Shown here one piece after another: positions 1 to 6,665 of a stretch of DNA of 7,609 bases. The stretch is taken from the NCBI GenBank assembly GCA_013415575.1, contig JAAEES010000045.1:1-7609 (forward strand), given 5' to 3'. Numbering within the stretch: the stretch's first letter is position 1; the number at the start of each line of letters is the position of its first letter. The notes under the pieces are model-generated. The model was not told where the DNA came from and did no database searches. It saw only the letters and a program-made list of their open reading frames with translations. A program made the position numbers and the translations under genes. This DNA comes from Methanomicrobiales archaeon. Lineage in GTDB: Archaea; Halobacteriota; Methanomicrobia; Methanomicrobiales; Methanospirillaceae.

Positions 1-1070
1 TACACAAACTCCACCTTCTCCAGCCGTCCGGGAGTCAGCTGGGTGAGGAACCGGGCCATCTTCTCGGCCAGGTAGGCAAAGGGCTCAATGGTGTCCGCAT
101 ACTCGGGCGGGATGATCGGGGCGTTCACCGTATACCTGGCCGACCCGCCCTTCAGCACCGAGATGCACTGCTTTGCGATGGAGACGGCGACATTGGCCTG
201 GGCCTCAACCGTGCTTGCCCCGAGGTGCGGGGTGGTAATCACCTGGTCGAGGGTAAGAAGCGGGGAGTTGAGCGGGGGTTCCTCTTCAAACACATCGAGC
301 GCAGCACCTGCCACCCTGCCGGCCTTTACTGCCTCGTAGAGGTCTTTTTCATTGATAATCCCACCACGGGCACAGTTGATGATCCGGACCCCCTCCTTCA
401 TGGTGGCGATACTCTTTGCATTGATGATGTGCCGGGTCTCCTTGATGAGCGGGGTATGGACGGTTATAAAGTCGGAGACTTTGAAGAGCTCGTCGAGGGA
501 GAGAGCTTCAACTCCCATCTGTGCGGCGCGGTCTTTGCCGATGAACGGGTCGTACCCGACACAGTGCATGCCGAGAACATTGGCCCGTTTTGCAACCTCG
601 CGGCCGATCCTTCCCAGGCCGACAATTCCGAGGGTCTTCTCGTTCAGCTCGACTCCCATGAACTTCGAGCGCTTCCACTCTTTCTTTTTGAGCGAACTGT
701 TGGCCTGCGGGATGTTCCGGGCAAGGGAGAACATCATGGCCATGGTGTGCTCGGTGGCGGCGAGGGTGTTTCCCTCCGGCGCATTGGCAACGATGATTCC
801 CCGGCGGGTTGCAGCACCCATATCGATATTATCCACGCCGGCACCGGCCCTCCCGATGAACCTGAGCTTTTTCCCTGCCTCGATCACCCGTTCCGTGACC
901 TCGGTCCCGCTCCGCACCAGGAGCGCGTCATATTCCCCGATGATGCCGACCAGATCGTCCTCGGAGAGGTCCGTCTTCACGTCCACGTGAAACTCTTTCC
1001 CGAGTGTTTCCAGCCCTTCATCGGCCAGCGGATCGCTGACCAGAACCTTGAAGCTCACGCTAAAACCCAT
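1..1070 (-). CDS. serA: D-3-phosphoglycerate dehydrogenase, partial (C-terminus beyond left edge)
   Basis: Catalyses the NAD-dependent oxidation of 3-phosphoglycerate to 3-phosphohydroxypyruvate, the first step of the phosphorylated serine pathway, in the cytoplasm. The 356 visible residues cover the substrate-binding domain (about 5-100 and 285-315) and the inserted Rossmann NAD domain (about 100-285). GLGRIG lies at 151-156 and the acidic residue D174 follows. The catalytic triad of the D-2-hydroxyacid dehydrogenase family is complete: R235 in NCARGG, E264 in DVFEEEP and H282 in PHLGAS. After residue 318 the sequence enters what looks like the intervening domain of long-type SerA. Full-length long forms have about 525 residues, so an ACT domain probably lies outside the window. 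Start: ATG at 1070 has GGAG ten bases upstream. A GTG at 1058 would give MSFKVLVSDP, closer to the usual N-terminus, and is a real alternative. The gene is transcribed divergently from ppsA, whose product feeds its substrate through the lower glycolytic enzymes. Confidence 0.95.
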   Translation of the reverse strand, partial: MGFSVSFKVLVSDPLADEGLETLGKEFHVDVKTDLSEDDLVGIIGEYDALLVRSGTEVTERVIEAGKKLRFIGRAGAGVDNIDMGAATRRGIIVANAPEGNTLAATEHTMAMMFSLARNIPQANSSLKKKEWKRSKFMGVELNEKTLGIVGLGRIGREVAKRANVLGMHCVGYDPFIGKDRAAQMGVEALSLDELFKVSDFITVHTPLIKETRHIINAKSIATMKEGVRIINCARGGIINEKDLYEAVKAGRVAGAALDVFEEEPPLNSPLLTLDQVITTPHLGASTVEAQANVAVSIAKQCISVLKGGSARYTVNAPIIPPEYADTIEPFAYLAEKMARFLTQLTPGRLEKVEFV

Positions 1071-1166
1071 ACTCTTTGTACTCCGCACCTATTGAGTCTT
1101 GTTCTTCTCTCCCGCATCCCGCCGGGCCGGATCTGTTCCGGAACGCCGGGCAGGGCTGCAATCGAT

Positions 1167-1180
1167 GATAATTTATTAAG
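1167..1180 (+). promoter_or_regulatory. Probable archaeal TATA-box region for ppsA, possibly bidirectional
   Basis: The stretch GATAATTTATTAAG is the only strongly AT-rich segment before ppsA. Its core TTTATTAA (1172-1179) resembles archaeal TATA boxes. With the usual spacing of about 25 bases, transcription would start near 1200-1205, giving a leader of roughly 10 bases before the ppsA ATG. Read on the minus strand the same island is TTAATAAATTATC, which could serve serA with a leader of about 70-80 bases. No better TATA candidate is seen nearer serA. The assignment is by pattern only. Confidence 0.45.
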
Positions 1181-1203
1181 CACATGACGGTTGAGTAATT
1201 AGT

Positions 1204-1207
1204 GGTG
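1204..1207 (+). promoter_or_regulatory. Weak ribosome binding site of ppsA
   Basis: GGTG ends five bases before the ATG at 1213 and matches the core of the archaeal anti-Shine-Dalgarno sequence. The next in-frame ATG, at 1222, has AAGGAG directly abutting it with no spacer, which is not a workable geometry. This favours 1213 as the start. Confidence 0.4.
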
Positions 1208-1212
1208 CGTGC

Positions 1213-3483
1213 ATGAAGGAGATGCCGGATATTCTGTGGCTTGAAGAAATTCGAAAAGAAGATATCGCCTCAGTGGGGGGGAAAGGAGCATCACTCGGTG
1301 AGATGTCATCCATCGGACTGCCGGTCCCTGGCGGATTCGTGGTGACCAGCCACGCGTTCCGACGGTTCCTGATCGAGGCCGGACTCGAGCAGCCCCTCTT
1401 CTCAGACCTCGAGCGGCTGGACGTGGATGATAATGCGGCGCTGGAACAGGCCTCACAGAAGGCCAGATCCGTGGTCCTCAAGGCAAAGATGCCTGCTTCG
1501 CTGAGAGAAGAAATTAAGAAGGCATACAAGAGGCTTGATTCCGGTTCCATGGTCGTCGCCGTCCGATCCAGTGCTACTGCAGAAGACCTCCCTGATGCCA
1601 GCTTCGCCGGACAGCAGGAGACCTACCTGAACATCAGGGGAGAGAAGAACCTCCTTGAAGCGGTGCAGAAGTGCTGGGCCTCGCTCTACGGGGGCCGGGC
1701 GATCTACTACCGGTCCAAGCAGGGGTTCGACGACCGGAGCGTGAACATCGCCGTGGTGATCCAGCAGCTGGTCAATTCCGAGAAGGCTGGGGTGATGTTC
1801 ACCTCCCACCCGGTGACCGGTGAGCCCCTCTCTATCATCGAGGGGTCCTGGGGTCTCGGGGAGTCTGTTGTCTCGGGATCGGTATCTCCTGACAAGTACG
1901 TGTTCGACCAGCGGACCGGCAAGGTGATCGACCGTCTCATCGCACAGAAGAAGATCGAGATCATTTCCGACGGGGACCATGGCACCCGGACCCTTGACGT
2001 TCCCGTGGACCGGCAGGAAGCCCCGGTCCTGTCCGATGACGAGGTCGCCCGTCTGGCCAAGTTCGGGGCGATCGCGGAGACCCACTACGGGGTTCCTCAG
2101 GATGTCGAGTGGGGGATTGTCGGAAATGAGATCTACATCCTCCAGTCCCGCCCCATCACTACTATCCGGCAGGCGGCTCCTGCCTCCCGCTCTGAAGCAA
2201 CCAGCGAGAAAATTCTGGTGCGGGGGCAGGGAGCCTCCCCGGGTATCTCTACCGGCCGCGTAGTGATCATCAAGGATGTGAAGGATACGGGGAAGGTCCA
2301 GGAAGGTGACATCCTGGTGACCCGGATGACCAACCCGGACATGGTCCCGGCTATGAAGAAAGTCGCCGCCATCGTGACCGATGAAGGCGGGATGACCTGC
2401 CACGCTGCCATCGTGAGCAGGGAACTGGGAACACCCGCTGTGGTGGGAACCCGGAATGCAACTTCGGTCCTCACCCAGGGACAGCTGGTAACCATTGATG
2501 GAGAGAAGGGATTCGTGTACGAGGGTGCCATCCACAAGCCTGCCGAGAAGCTGGCTCCTGCCGGGACTGTGGCGGCAGCACCCCTCATCACGGCAACGAG
2601 CGTTAAGGTGAACGTCTCCATTCCTGAAGCTGCAGCGCGGGCGGCGGCGACCGGTGCAGACGGGGTCGGCCTGCTCCGGATCGAGCACCTCATCCTCGGC
2701 CTGAACCGGACCCCGGGCTGGTTCATCGCCAACAACCGGGAGGATGAGTTTGTCCAGGAACTCGAACGTGGGATCAGGATCGTGCTCGACGCCTTCAACG
2801 GAAAGCCGGTCTGGGTGCGGACACTCGATGCCCCGACCGACGAGTTCCGGAACATGGAAGGCGGGGCTACTGAACCCCACGAGCACAATCCCATGCTCGG
2901 CTGGAGGGGGATCCGGAGAGACCTCCAGAGCCCGGATCAGTTCCGGCTCCAGGTGGAGGCCTTCCGCAGGCTGTGGGATCAGGGGTACGACAACCTTGGG
3001 GTGATGTTCCCGATGGTCTCACATCCGGATGAGTTTATTACCGCGTGCTCAATGATGAGAGACTGGGGAGTCGATACGGCCAGGGCAACGCTCGGGGTCA
3101 TGATCGAGATCCCGGCAAGCGCCATCATGATTGAAGACTTCATCCATGCCGGAATCGACTTTGCCTCGTTCGGGACAAACGACCTGATCCAGTATACCCT
3201 CGCCATCGACCGGAACAACGAGAACGTGGCCACCATGTACCAGCCCAAGCACCCGGCGGTGCTGGCGCTGATCGACAGCGCGATCAGGGTCTGCCGCGAG
3301 CACGGTGTTGAGTGCTCGATCTGCGGCCAGGCCGGATCGGATCCATCCATGGTGGAGTGGCTGGTAAACCACGGGATCACCAGCGTCTCGGCAAACATCG
3401 ATGCCATGGCGAAGATCAGGGAGACGGTTGCCCGTACCGAGAAACGGATCATTCTCGAGAGTGCGAGACAGTCGCATGCGTAA
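1213..3483 (+). CDS. ppsA: Phosphoenolpyruvate synthase (pyruvate, water dikinase)
   Basis: Converts pyruvate, ATP and water to phosphoenolpyruvate, AMP and phosphate. In methanogens this is the entry to gluconeogenesis from pyruvate made out of acetyl-CoA. The 756-residue protein has the three expected parts. First is the N-terminal ATP-grasp domain (about 18-315, with VRSSATAEDLPDASFAGQQ at 117-135, SHPVTGEP at 198-205 and QSRP at 311-314). Next is the swivelling phosphohistidine domain (about 335-435) with catalytic H397 in GGMTCHAA. Last is the C-terminal TIM barrel (about 460-740) with RTLD at 536-539, NPMLGWRGIRR at 559-569, FGTNDLIQYT at 653-662 and the proton-donor C704 in ICGQ. Length fits archaeal PpsA; the E. 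coli enzyme has 792 residues. The Methanocaldococcus homologue is known to carry an intein, but none interrupts this copy. The gene heads a tight chain and overlaps mfnA by 8 bases. A run of seven G at 1275-1281 falls in the Val-Gly-Gly motif and the frame is intact. Confidence 0.96.
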   Translation: MKEMPDILWLEEIRKEDIASVGGKGASLGEMSSIGLPVPGGFVVTSHAFRRFLIEAGLEQPLFSDLERLDVDDNAALEQASQKARSVVLKAKMPASLREEIKKAYKRLDSGSMVVAVRSSATAEDLPDASFAGQQETYLNIRGEKNLLEAVQKCWASLYGGRAIYYRSKQGFDDRSVNIAVVIQQLVNSEKAGVMFTSHPVTGEPLSIIEGSWGLGESVVSGSVSPDKYVFDQRTGKVIDRLIAQKKIEIISDGDHGTRTLDVPVDRQEAPVLSDDEVARLAKFGAIAETHYGVPQDVEWGIVGNEIYILQSRPITTIRQAAPASRSEATSEKILVRGQGASPGISTGRVVIIKDVKDTGKVQEGDILVTRMTNPDMVPAMKKVAAIVTDEGGMTCHAAIVSRELGTPAVVGTRNATSVLTQGQLVTIDGEKGFVYEGAIHKPAEKLAPAGTVAAAPLITATSVKVNVSIPEAAARAAATGADGVGLLRIEHLILGLNRTPGWFIANNREDEFVQELERGIRIVLDAFNGKPVWVRTLDAPTDEFRNMEGGATEPHEHNPMLGWRGIRRDLQSPDQFRLQVEAFRRLWDQGYDNLGVMFPMVSHPDEFITACSMMRDWGVDTARATLGVMIEIPASAIMIEDFIHAGIDFASFGTNDLIQYTLAIDRNNENVATMYQPKHPAVLALIDSAIRVCREHGVECSICGQAGSDPSMVEWLVNHGITSVSANIDAMAKIRETVARTEKRIILESARQSHA

Positions 3484-4591
3484 GATCGGTTGCAGCGAAG
3501 ACGAACTCTTCTCTTTTCTGGCCCAAAGGAAGCAGCTCGACCTCTCCCCCCGTCATATCCTCTCCTCGATGTGCACCCTCCCCCATCCCGTCGCGGTGAA
3601 GGCACACTGCATGTTCATGGAGACCAACCTCGGGGACCCCGGCCTCTTCCTGGGTACCTCCTCTCTCGAGCAGCTCCTGATCGAACGCCTGGGAGAGCTG
3701 TTCCACTGCAGCACGGCATGCGGGTATGCCACTTCTGGGGGGACGGAGTCCAATATCCAGGCGCTCCGGATCGCAAAGACACTGGCCGGCAGGGAGCGGC
3801 CCAACGTCATCCTTCCGGAATCGGCCCATTTCTCGTTCAGGAAAGCATGCGATATCCTCTGCCTCGAGACCCGGCCGGTTCCTCTCGACCAGGACTACCG
3901 GGTCGATACGGGGAAGGTTGCGGAGGCGATTGATGGAAACACCTGCTGCATCATCGGTGTTGCCGGGACGACCGAGTACGGCATGGTCGATCCCATCGGG
4001 GAACTTGCTGCCCTTGCCCACGACAATGGGATCTTCTTCCACGTTGATGCCGCGTTCGGGGGAATGGTCCTGCCGTTCCTGCCGGTCAGCCCCCCCTTCG
4101 ACTTCTCCCTCCCGGGTGTGACCAGTATTGCCGTCGACCCGCACAAGATGGGGATGAGTACCATTCCCGCGGGGTGTCTCCTCCTGCGGAACGAGGAGGA
4201 CCTCTGCTCACTCTCGGTCGATACCCCCTACCTCACCGTGAAACAGGAGTTCACGCTCTCCGGAACCCGGCCCGGCGCCCCGGTAGTCGGTGCCCTTGCG
4301 GTCCTCGAGTACCTCGGCAGGGAGGGGATGGAGGCAGTAGTCGCGGGGTGCATGGAGAATACCCGGCGACTCATCGACGGCATGGAAAGCTACGGCATCC
4401 CGCGGGCGGTAACCCCTGATGTGAACGTGGCCACGTTCGAACGACCGGAGTTCCCGATCCCTGCCCCGTGGCAGGTCTCCTATACCCGTAATAACCACCT
4501 CCGGATCATCTGTATGCCCCATGTTCATGCAGATATCATTGAAGCATTTTTGAAGGATATTGGTGAGCAGTATGCTGAAACGACTGATTAA
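3476..4591 (+). CDS. mfnA: L-tyrosine decarboxylase MfnA (possibly also L-aspartate decarboxylase)
   Basis: A pyridoxal-phosphate group II decarboxylase. In methanogens MfnA makes tyramine, which enters the methanofuran cofactor. Homologues in Methanocaldococcus and Thermococcus also, or instead, decarboxylate aspartate to beta-alanine for coenzyme A. The 371-residue protein shows TSGGTESN at 87-94 for cofactor phosphate contact, H118 in SAHFSF as the probable ring-stacking residue, D191 in HVDAAFGG for the pyridine nitrogen, and the Schiff-base lysine K224 in DPHKMG. SGTRPGAP at 262-269 is also typical. The ATG at 3476 begins with MRKIGCSEDEL, a natural family N-terminus. The frame is open further upstream to 3401, but that extension lies wholly inside ppsA and does not resemble the family. 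The start overlaps the end of ppsA by 8 bases and has no clear Shine-Dalgarno sequence, so it probably depends on coupling to ppsA translation. Which amino acid it prefers cannot be told from sequence. Confidence 0.93.
   Translation: MRKIGCSEDELFSFLAQRKQLDLSPRHILSSMCTLPHPVAVKAHCMFMETNLGDPGLFLGTSSLEQLLIERLGELFHCSTACGYATSGGTESNIQALRIAKTLAGRERPNVILPESAHFSFRKACDILCLETRPVPLDQDYRVDTGKVAEAIDGNTCCIIGVAGTTEYGMVDPIGELAALAHDNGIFFHVDAAFGGMVLPFLPVSPPFDFSLPGVTSIAVDPHKMGMSTIPAGCLLLRNEEDLCSLSVDTPYLTVKQEFTLSGTRPGAPVVGALAVLEYLGREGMEAVVAGCMENTRRLIDGMESYGIPRAVTPDVNVATFERPEFPIPAPWQVSYTRNNHLRIICMPHVHADIIEAFLKDIGEQYAETTD
4562..4566 (+). promoter_or_regulatory. Ribosome binding site deciding the hpt start
   Basis: GGTGA ends five bases before the ATG at 4572 and matches the archaeal 16S anti-Shine-Dalgarno sequence. 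It overlaps the earlier in-frame TTG (4560) and GTG (4563), which argues that those are part of the binding site and not starts. Confidence 0.65.
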
Positions 4592-5120
4592 GTCCCTTGA
4601 GACGTGCCCCATCGTACAGCGTGGCGATTACAACTACTTCATCCACCCGATCACTGACGGCGTCCCGTCTCTCGACCCTGCCGTGCTCCGGGAAGTTGCG
4701 ACCGCTATGATCAAGGTGCTGGATCTGAACGGCGTCGACCGGATTGTCGCTGCAGAGGCCATGGGCATTCCTATCGGTTCTATTATTTCGTGCATGACCG
4801 ATCTCCCGCTCAATATTGTCAGGAAGCGGGAGTACCTGCTGCCGGGCGAGATCCCGGTGCACCAGGTGACGGGATACTCGAAGGGTCAGCTCTTTTTAAA
4901 CGGAGTGCAGGAAGGGGAACGGGTTGTAATCGTCGATGACGTGATCAGCACCGGAGGCACGACGAGGGCACTGCTAGCCGCTCTTGATAAAACGGGCGCA
5001 GAAGTCGCCGATATCTGCTTTGCCATCCGGCGGGGAACTGCTGATATCGGACGGCCGTACAAGGTACTGGTATCCGTGGAGGTCACTGACAGGGTGCGTG
5101 TTGTTGACCGGTATTTCTGA
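4572..5120 (+). CDS. hpt: Hypoxanthine/guanine phosphoribosyltransferase, archaeal type
   Basis: Transfers phosphoribosyl from PRPP to hypoxanthine or guanine to give IMP or GMP, salvaging purines in the cytoplasm. The 182-residue protein matches the archaeal HGPRT subfamily in length and character, including the N-terminal GDYNYFIHPITDGVP (18-32). The type I phosphoribosyltransferase PRPP loop is VVIVDDVISTGGTT at 118-131, with the acidic pair D122-D123. The flexible-loop side is represented by VRKREYLLPGE at 83-93. ATG 4572 was chosen for its GGTGA site and family-like N-terminus; it lies 20 bases inside the end of mfnA, so the two are probably translationally coupled. The closest alternative is an adenine phosphoribosyltransferase, which shares the PRPP loop. 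The archaeal HGPRT subfamily is itself APRT-like in sequence, so base preference (hypoxanthine, guanine or adenine) is inferred from the subfamily and not read from residues. Confidence 0.91.
   Translation: MLKRLIKSLETCPIVQRGDYNYFIHPITDGVPSLDPAVLREVATAMIKVLDLNGVDRIVAAEAMGIPIGSIISCMTDLPLNIVRKREYLLPGEIPVHQVTGYSKGQLFLNGVQEGERVVIVDDVISTGGTTRALLAALDKTGAEVADICFAIRRGTADIGRPYKVLVSVEVTDRVRVVDRYF
5078..5083 (+). promoter_or_regulatory. Probable ribosome binding site of dph2
   Basis: GGAGGT is the strongest Shine-Dalgarno match in the window. It lies inside hpt, 14 bases before GTG 5098 and 20 before TTG 5104, which is longer than usual. A second weaker GGTG at 5093-5096 lies seven bases before TTG 5104. 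Between them they mark the dph2 start region but do not settle the exact codon. Confidence 0.4.
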
Positions 5121-6045
5121 TCTCATCGGAACATTGCGCGAACGGGATGCACGGGCGGTCGCCCTCCAGTTTCCGGCCGGGCTGAAGCGCCGATCGGGAG
5201 AGATTGCCGCAACGCTCCGGGAAGAGGGGTTCACGGTCCTGATCAGCGGTGATCCCTGCTACGGGGCCTGCGACCTTGCCCTCGACCTCCTCGAATACGC
5301 CGACGTGCTGGTCCACTTCGGACATACCCCGCTCATTTCCGATCCCCGCGTGATCTACCAGCCCTACCGGGTGGATTTTGACCCGGCCCTGGTTGAGGGA
5401 GCGATCCCGCTGTTCCGGGGGGAAACGATCGGTCTTGTCACCACCACCCAGCATACCCACCTGCTTCCTGCGGTTCAGGAGATTCTCGTCTCCCGCGGAT
5501 ACGGGGCAGTGATCCGGGCAGGAGAGGGGAGGACTCCTGAGAACGGCCAGATCCTCGGCTGCTCGTTTTCGGCAGCCCGCATCCCGGAGGCGACCGACAT
5601 CCTGGTGATCACCACCGGGGTCTTCCATCCTCTCGGGGTCAGCCTTGCCACCGGCGCCCACGTGGTAGCCCTCGATCCCCTGACCGGGGAAGCGCAGGAA
5701 GTCGATGGACGCCGCTTCCTGATGAGGCGCCACGCCATCATCGAGAAAGCGAGGGGAGCGGACCAGTTCGGGATCATCGTCAGCCGGAAGCCAGGACAGA
5801 ACCGGTACAACCGGGCCCTGGAGCTCGCCGCCCTCTCTGAGCGGGCCTACCTCGTGTTCATGGGAGAAGTCAGCCCGGACGAGCTCCTCAACCTGGGCTT
5901 CGGGGCCTATGTCAATACCGCGTGCCCACGGCTTGCCTACGACGACCAGGTCCGGTTCCCGGTCCCGGTTCTCACCCCGGCGGAGTTCGAGATCCTCTGC
6001 GGGGTGCGGGACTGGGAGGACTACCTCATTGACGAAATAAGGTGA
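5098..6045 (+). CDS. dph2: 2-(3-amino-3-carboxypropyl)histidine synthase (diphthamide biosynthesis)
   Basis: Catalyses the first step of diphthamide synthesis: a non-canonical radical S-adenosylmethionine reaction that adds a 3-amino-3-carboxypropyl group to a conserved histidine of elongation factor 2. Archaeal Dph2 is a homodimer with a [4Fe-4S] cluster held by three cysteines, one from each of three similar domains. All three are present in about 315 residues: C58 in DPCYGACD (C54 is an extra cysteine), C155 in LGCSF and C276 in NTACPRLAYDD. The first domain opens with VALQFPAGLKRR (21-32), typical of the family. The frame is open back to an ATG at 4984, but that extension lies within hpt and does not look like Dph2. 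Three successive possible starts occur at 5098 (GTG), 5101 (TTG) and 5104 (TTG); the first is used here and the true one could be up to two codons later. The gene overlaps hpt by about 20 bases. Confidence 0.92.
   Translation: MLLTGISDLIGTLRERDARAVALQFPAGLKRRSGEIAATLREEGFTVLISGDPCYGACDLALDLLEYADVLVHFGHTPLISDPRVIYQPYRVDFDPALVEGAIPLFRGETIGLVTTTQHTHLLPAVQEILVSRGYGAVIRAGEGRTPENGQILGCSFSAARIPEATDILVITTGVFHPLGVSLATGAHVVALDPLTGEAQEVDGRRFLMRRHAIIEKARGADQFGIIVSRKPGQNRYNRALELAALSERAYLVFMGEVSPDELLNLGFGAYVNTACPRLAYDDQVRFPVPVLTPAEFEILCGVRDWEDYLIDEIR
6041..6045 (+). promoter_or_regulatory. GGTGA site at the dph2/methyltransferase junction
   Basis: GGTGA overlaps the dph2 stop codon (6043-6045) and sits two bases before ATG 6048. 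The spacing is short for a Shine-Dalgarno site. The same bases also contain a GTG at 6042 forming a GTGA start-stop overlap. Either arrangement implies translation coupled to dph2. Confidence 0.35.
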
Positions 6046-6047
6046 GC

Positions 6048-6665
6048 ATGCGGCTGAATGAACTCGAACGGCGGCTGGAGAAGGTTGCGGGCTTCACCTC
6101 CCCCTCCACACGCCTCGAGCAGTACCAGACTCCGGCACCACTCGCTGCCCGGCTCCTCTACCACGCCGCCCTGAAGGGTGACATCGGGGGGCGGAGGGTT
6201 GGCGACCTGGGCTGTGGTACAGGAATCCTCGCAATCGGGGCAGCCCTCATCGGTGCCCGCGAAGTAGTGGGGGTTGATGCCGATGAGACGGTGCTCTCCA
6301 TTGCCCGGGAGAATGCCGAACGGTCCGGCGTTGAGGTCACGTTTCTCCCCGGCAGGATCGGAGATCCCGGAGTCTCATCCTCCATCGGTCCCTGCGATAC
6401 GGTGGTGATGAATCCTCCTTTCGGCGCCCAGAACGTTCATGCCGACCGTCCGTTCATCGATACCTCGCTGGAGATCGCCCCCCGGGTCTACGGGATCTTC
6501 AATGCCGGGAGCCGGCAGTTTGTCGAATCCTATATCGCAGAACGGGGGTGCGTCGAGGAGGTTATCGGCGGGCTCCTCTCCATACGGCGCACCTTCTCCT
6601 TCCACACCAGGGATGTGCGGGAGATCGCAGTCGAGATCATGGTTATTTCGAGGAAAGTGGCATGA
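6048..6665 (+). CDS. METTL5-family N6-adenine methyltransferase, probable small-subunit rRNA enzyme
   Basis: A class I S-adenosylmethionine-dependent methyltransferase of 205 residues, close to the 209 of human METTL5. EQYQTP at 24-29 is the METTL5 N-terminal signature. The cofactor-binding motif I is DLGCGTG at 53-59, with the acidic D77 of motif II in VGVDADE. NPPFG at 122-126 is the amino-methyltransferase catalytic motif that places adenine N6. RTFSFHT at 181-187 corresponds to the conserved C-terminal segment. Human METTL5 makes m6A in the decoding region of 18S rRNA as a complex with TRMT112. By analogy this protein probably modifies the equivalent archaeal 16S adenine, which is inference. 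No Trm112-like gene is seen in the window. ATG 6048 gives MRLNELERRLEKV, like archaeal homologues; GTG 6042 would add two residues. It follows dph2 with a two-base gap and overlaps the next gene by four bases (ATGA). Confidence 0.86.
   Translation: MRLNELERRLEKVAGFTSPSTRLEQYQTPAPLAARLLYHAALKGDIGGRRVGDLGCGTGILAIGAALIGAREVVGVDADETVLSIARENAERSGVEVTFLPGRIGDPGVSSSIGPCDTVVMNPPFGAQNVHADRPFIDTSLEIAPRVYGIFNAGSRQFVESYIAERGCVEEVIGGLLSIRRTFSFHTRDVREIAVEIMVISRKVA
6650..6654 (+). promoter_or_regulatory. Ribosome binding site of the MFS transporter gene
   Basis: GAGGA ends seven bases before ATG 6662, a normal Shine-Dalgarno spacing. The ATG overlaps the preceding stop codon as ATGA, so both reinitiation and independent initiation are possible. 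Confidence 0.5.

Larger units (their letters stand above)
1071..1212. other. Divergent serA/ppsA intergenic region
   Basis: These 142 bases are the only real intergenic space in the window and must hold the start signals for both the leftward serA gene and the rightward ppsA chain. The left two thirds are GC-rich. The right third contains the single AT-rich island (about 1167-1180) and reads as the core promoter. A small perfect palindrome, TTCCGGAA, lies at 1136-1143, overlapping an inverted repeat CCGGA/TCCGG (1127-1131 and 1137-1141). No open reading frame here looks like a gene, and no tRNA or riboswitch fold is recognisable by eye. Confidence 0.7.

Noticed and set aside
225..1187. 320-codon plus-strand frame over serA
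   Set aside because: It is antisense to serA, whose Rossmann and catalytic motifs are complete on the minus strand. The plus-strand translation has no family resemblance.
1275..1281. Run of seven G in ppsA as a possible frameshift or slippage site
   Set aside because: The frame is continuous through the conserved Val-Gly-Gly-Lys-Gly segment, so there is no sign of a frameshift. A similar run of seven C at 4090-4096 in mfnA is also in frame.
2380..2420. Possible intein insertion in ppsA, as known in the Methanocaldococcus homologue
   Set aside because: The phosphohistidine motif and the rest of the protein are uninterrupted, and the total length is normal.
1453..2886. 477-codon open frame on the minus strand within ppsA
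   Set aside because: It runs fully antisense to a gene with clear catalytic motifs, has no recognisable domain and is rich in Asp, Gly, His and Pro in the way expected from reading GC-rich codons backwards. It is a shadow of ppsA.
3401..3475. Upstream extension of mfnA by 25 codons
   Set aside because: It lies inside ppsA, reads as basic low-quality sequence and precedes a family-like N-terminus at 3476.
3449..4144. Antisense frame of 231 codons over mfnA (and similar frames at 2979-3605 and 5083-5733)
   Set aside because: Each lies opposite a well-supported gene and shows only composition-driven open reading; none has a recognisable motif.
4984..5097. Upstream extension of dph2 by 38 codons
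   Set aside because: It lies wholly inside hpt, and the Dph2 family fold starts just before VALQFPAGLK, so a start at 5098-5104 is sufficient.
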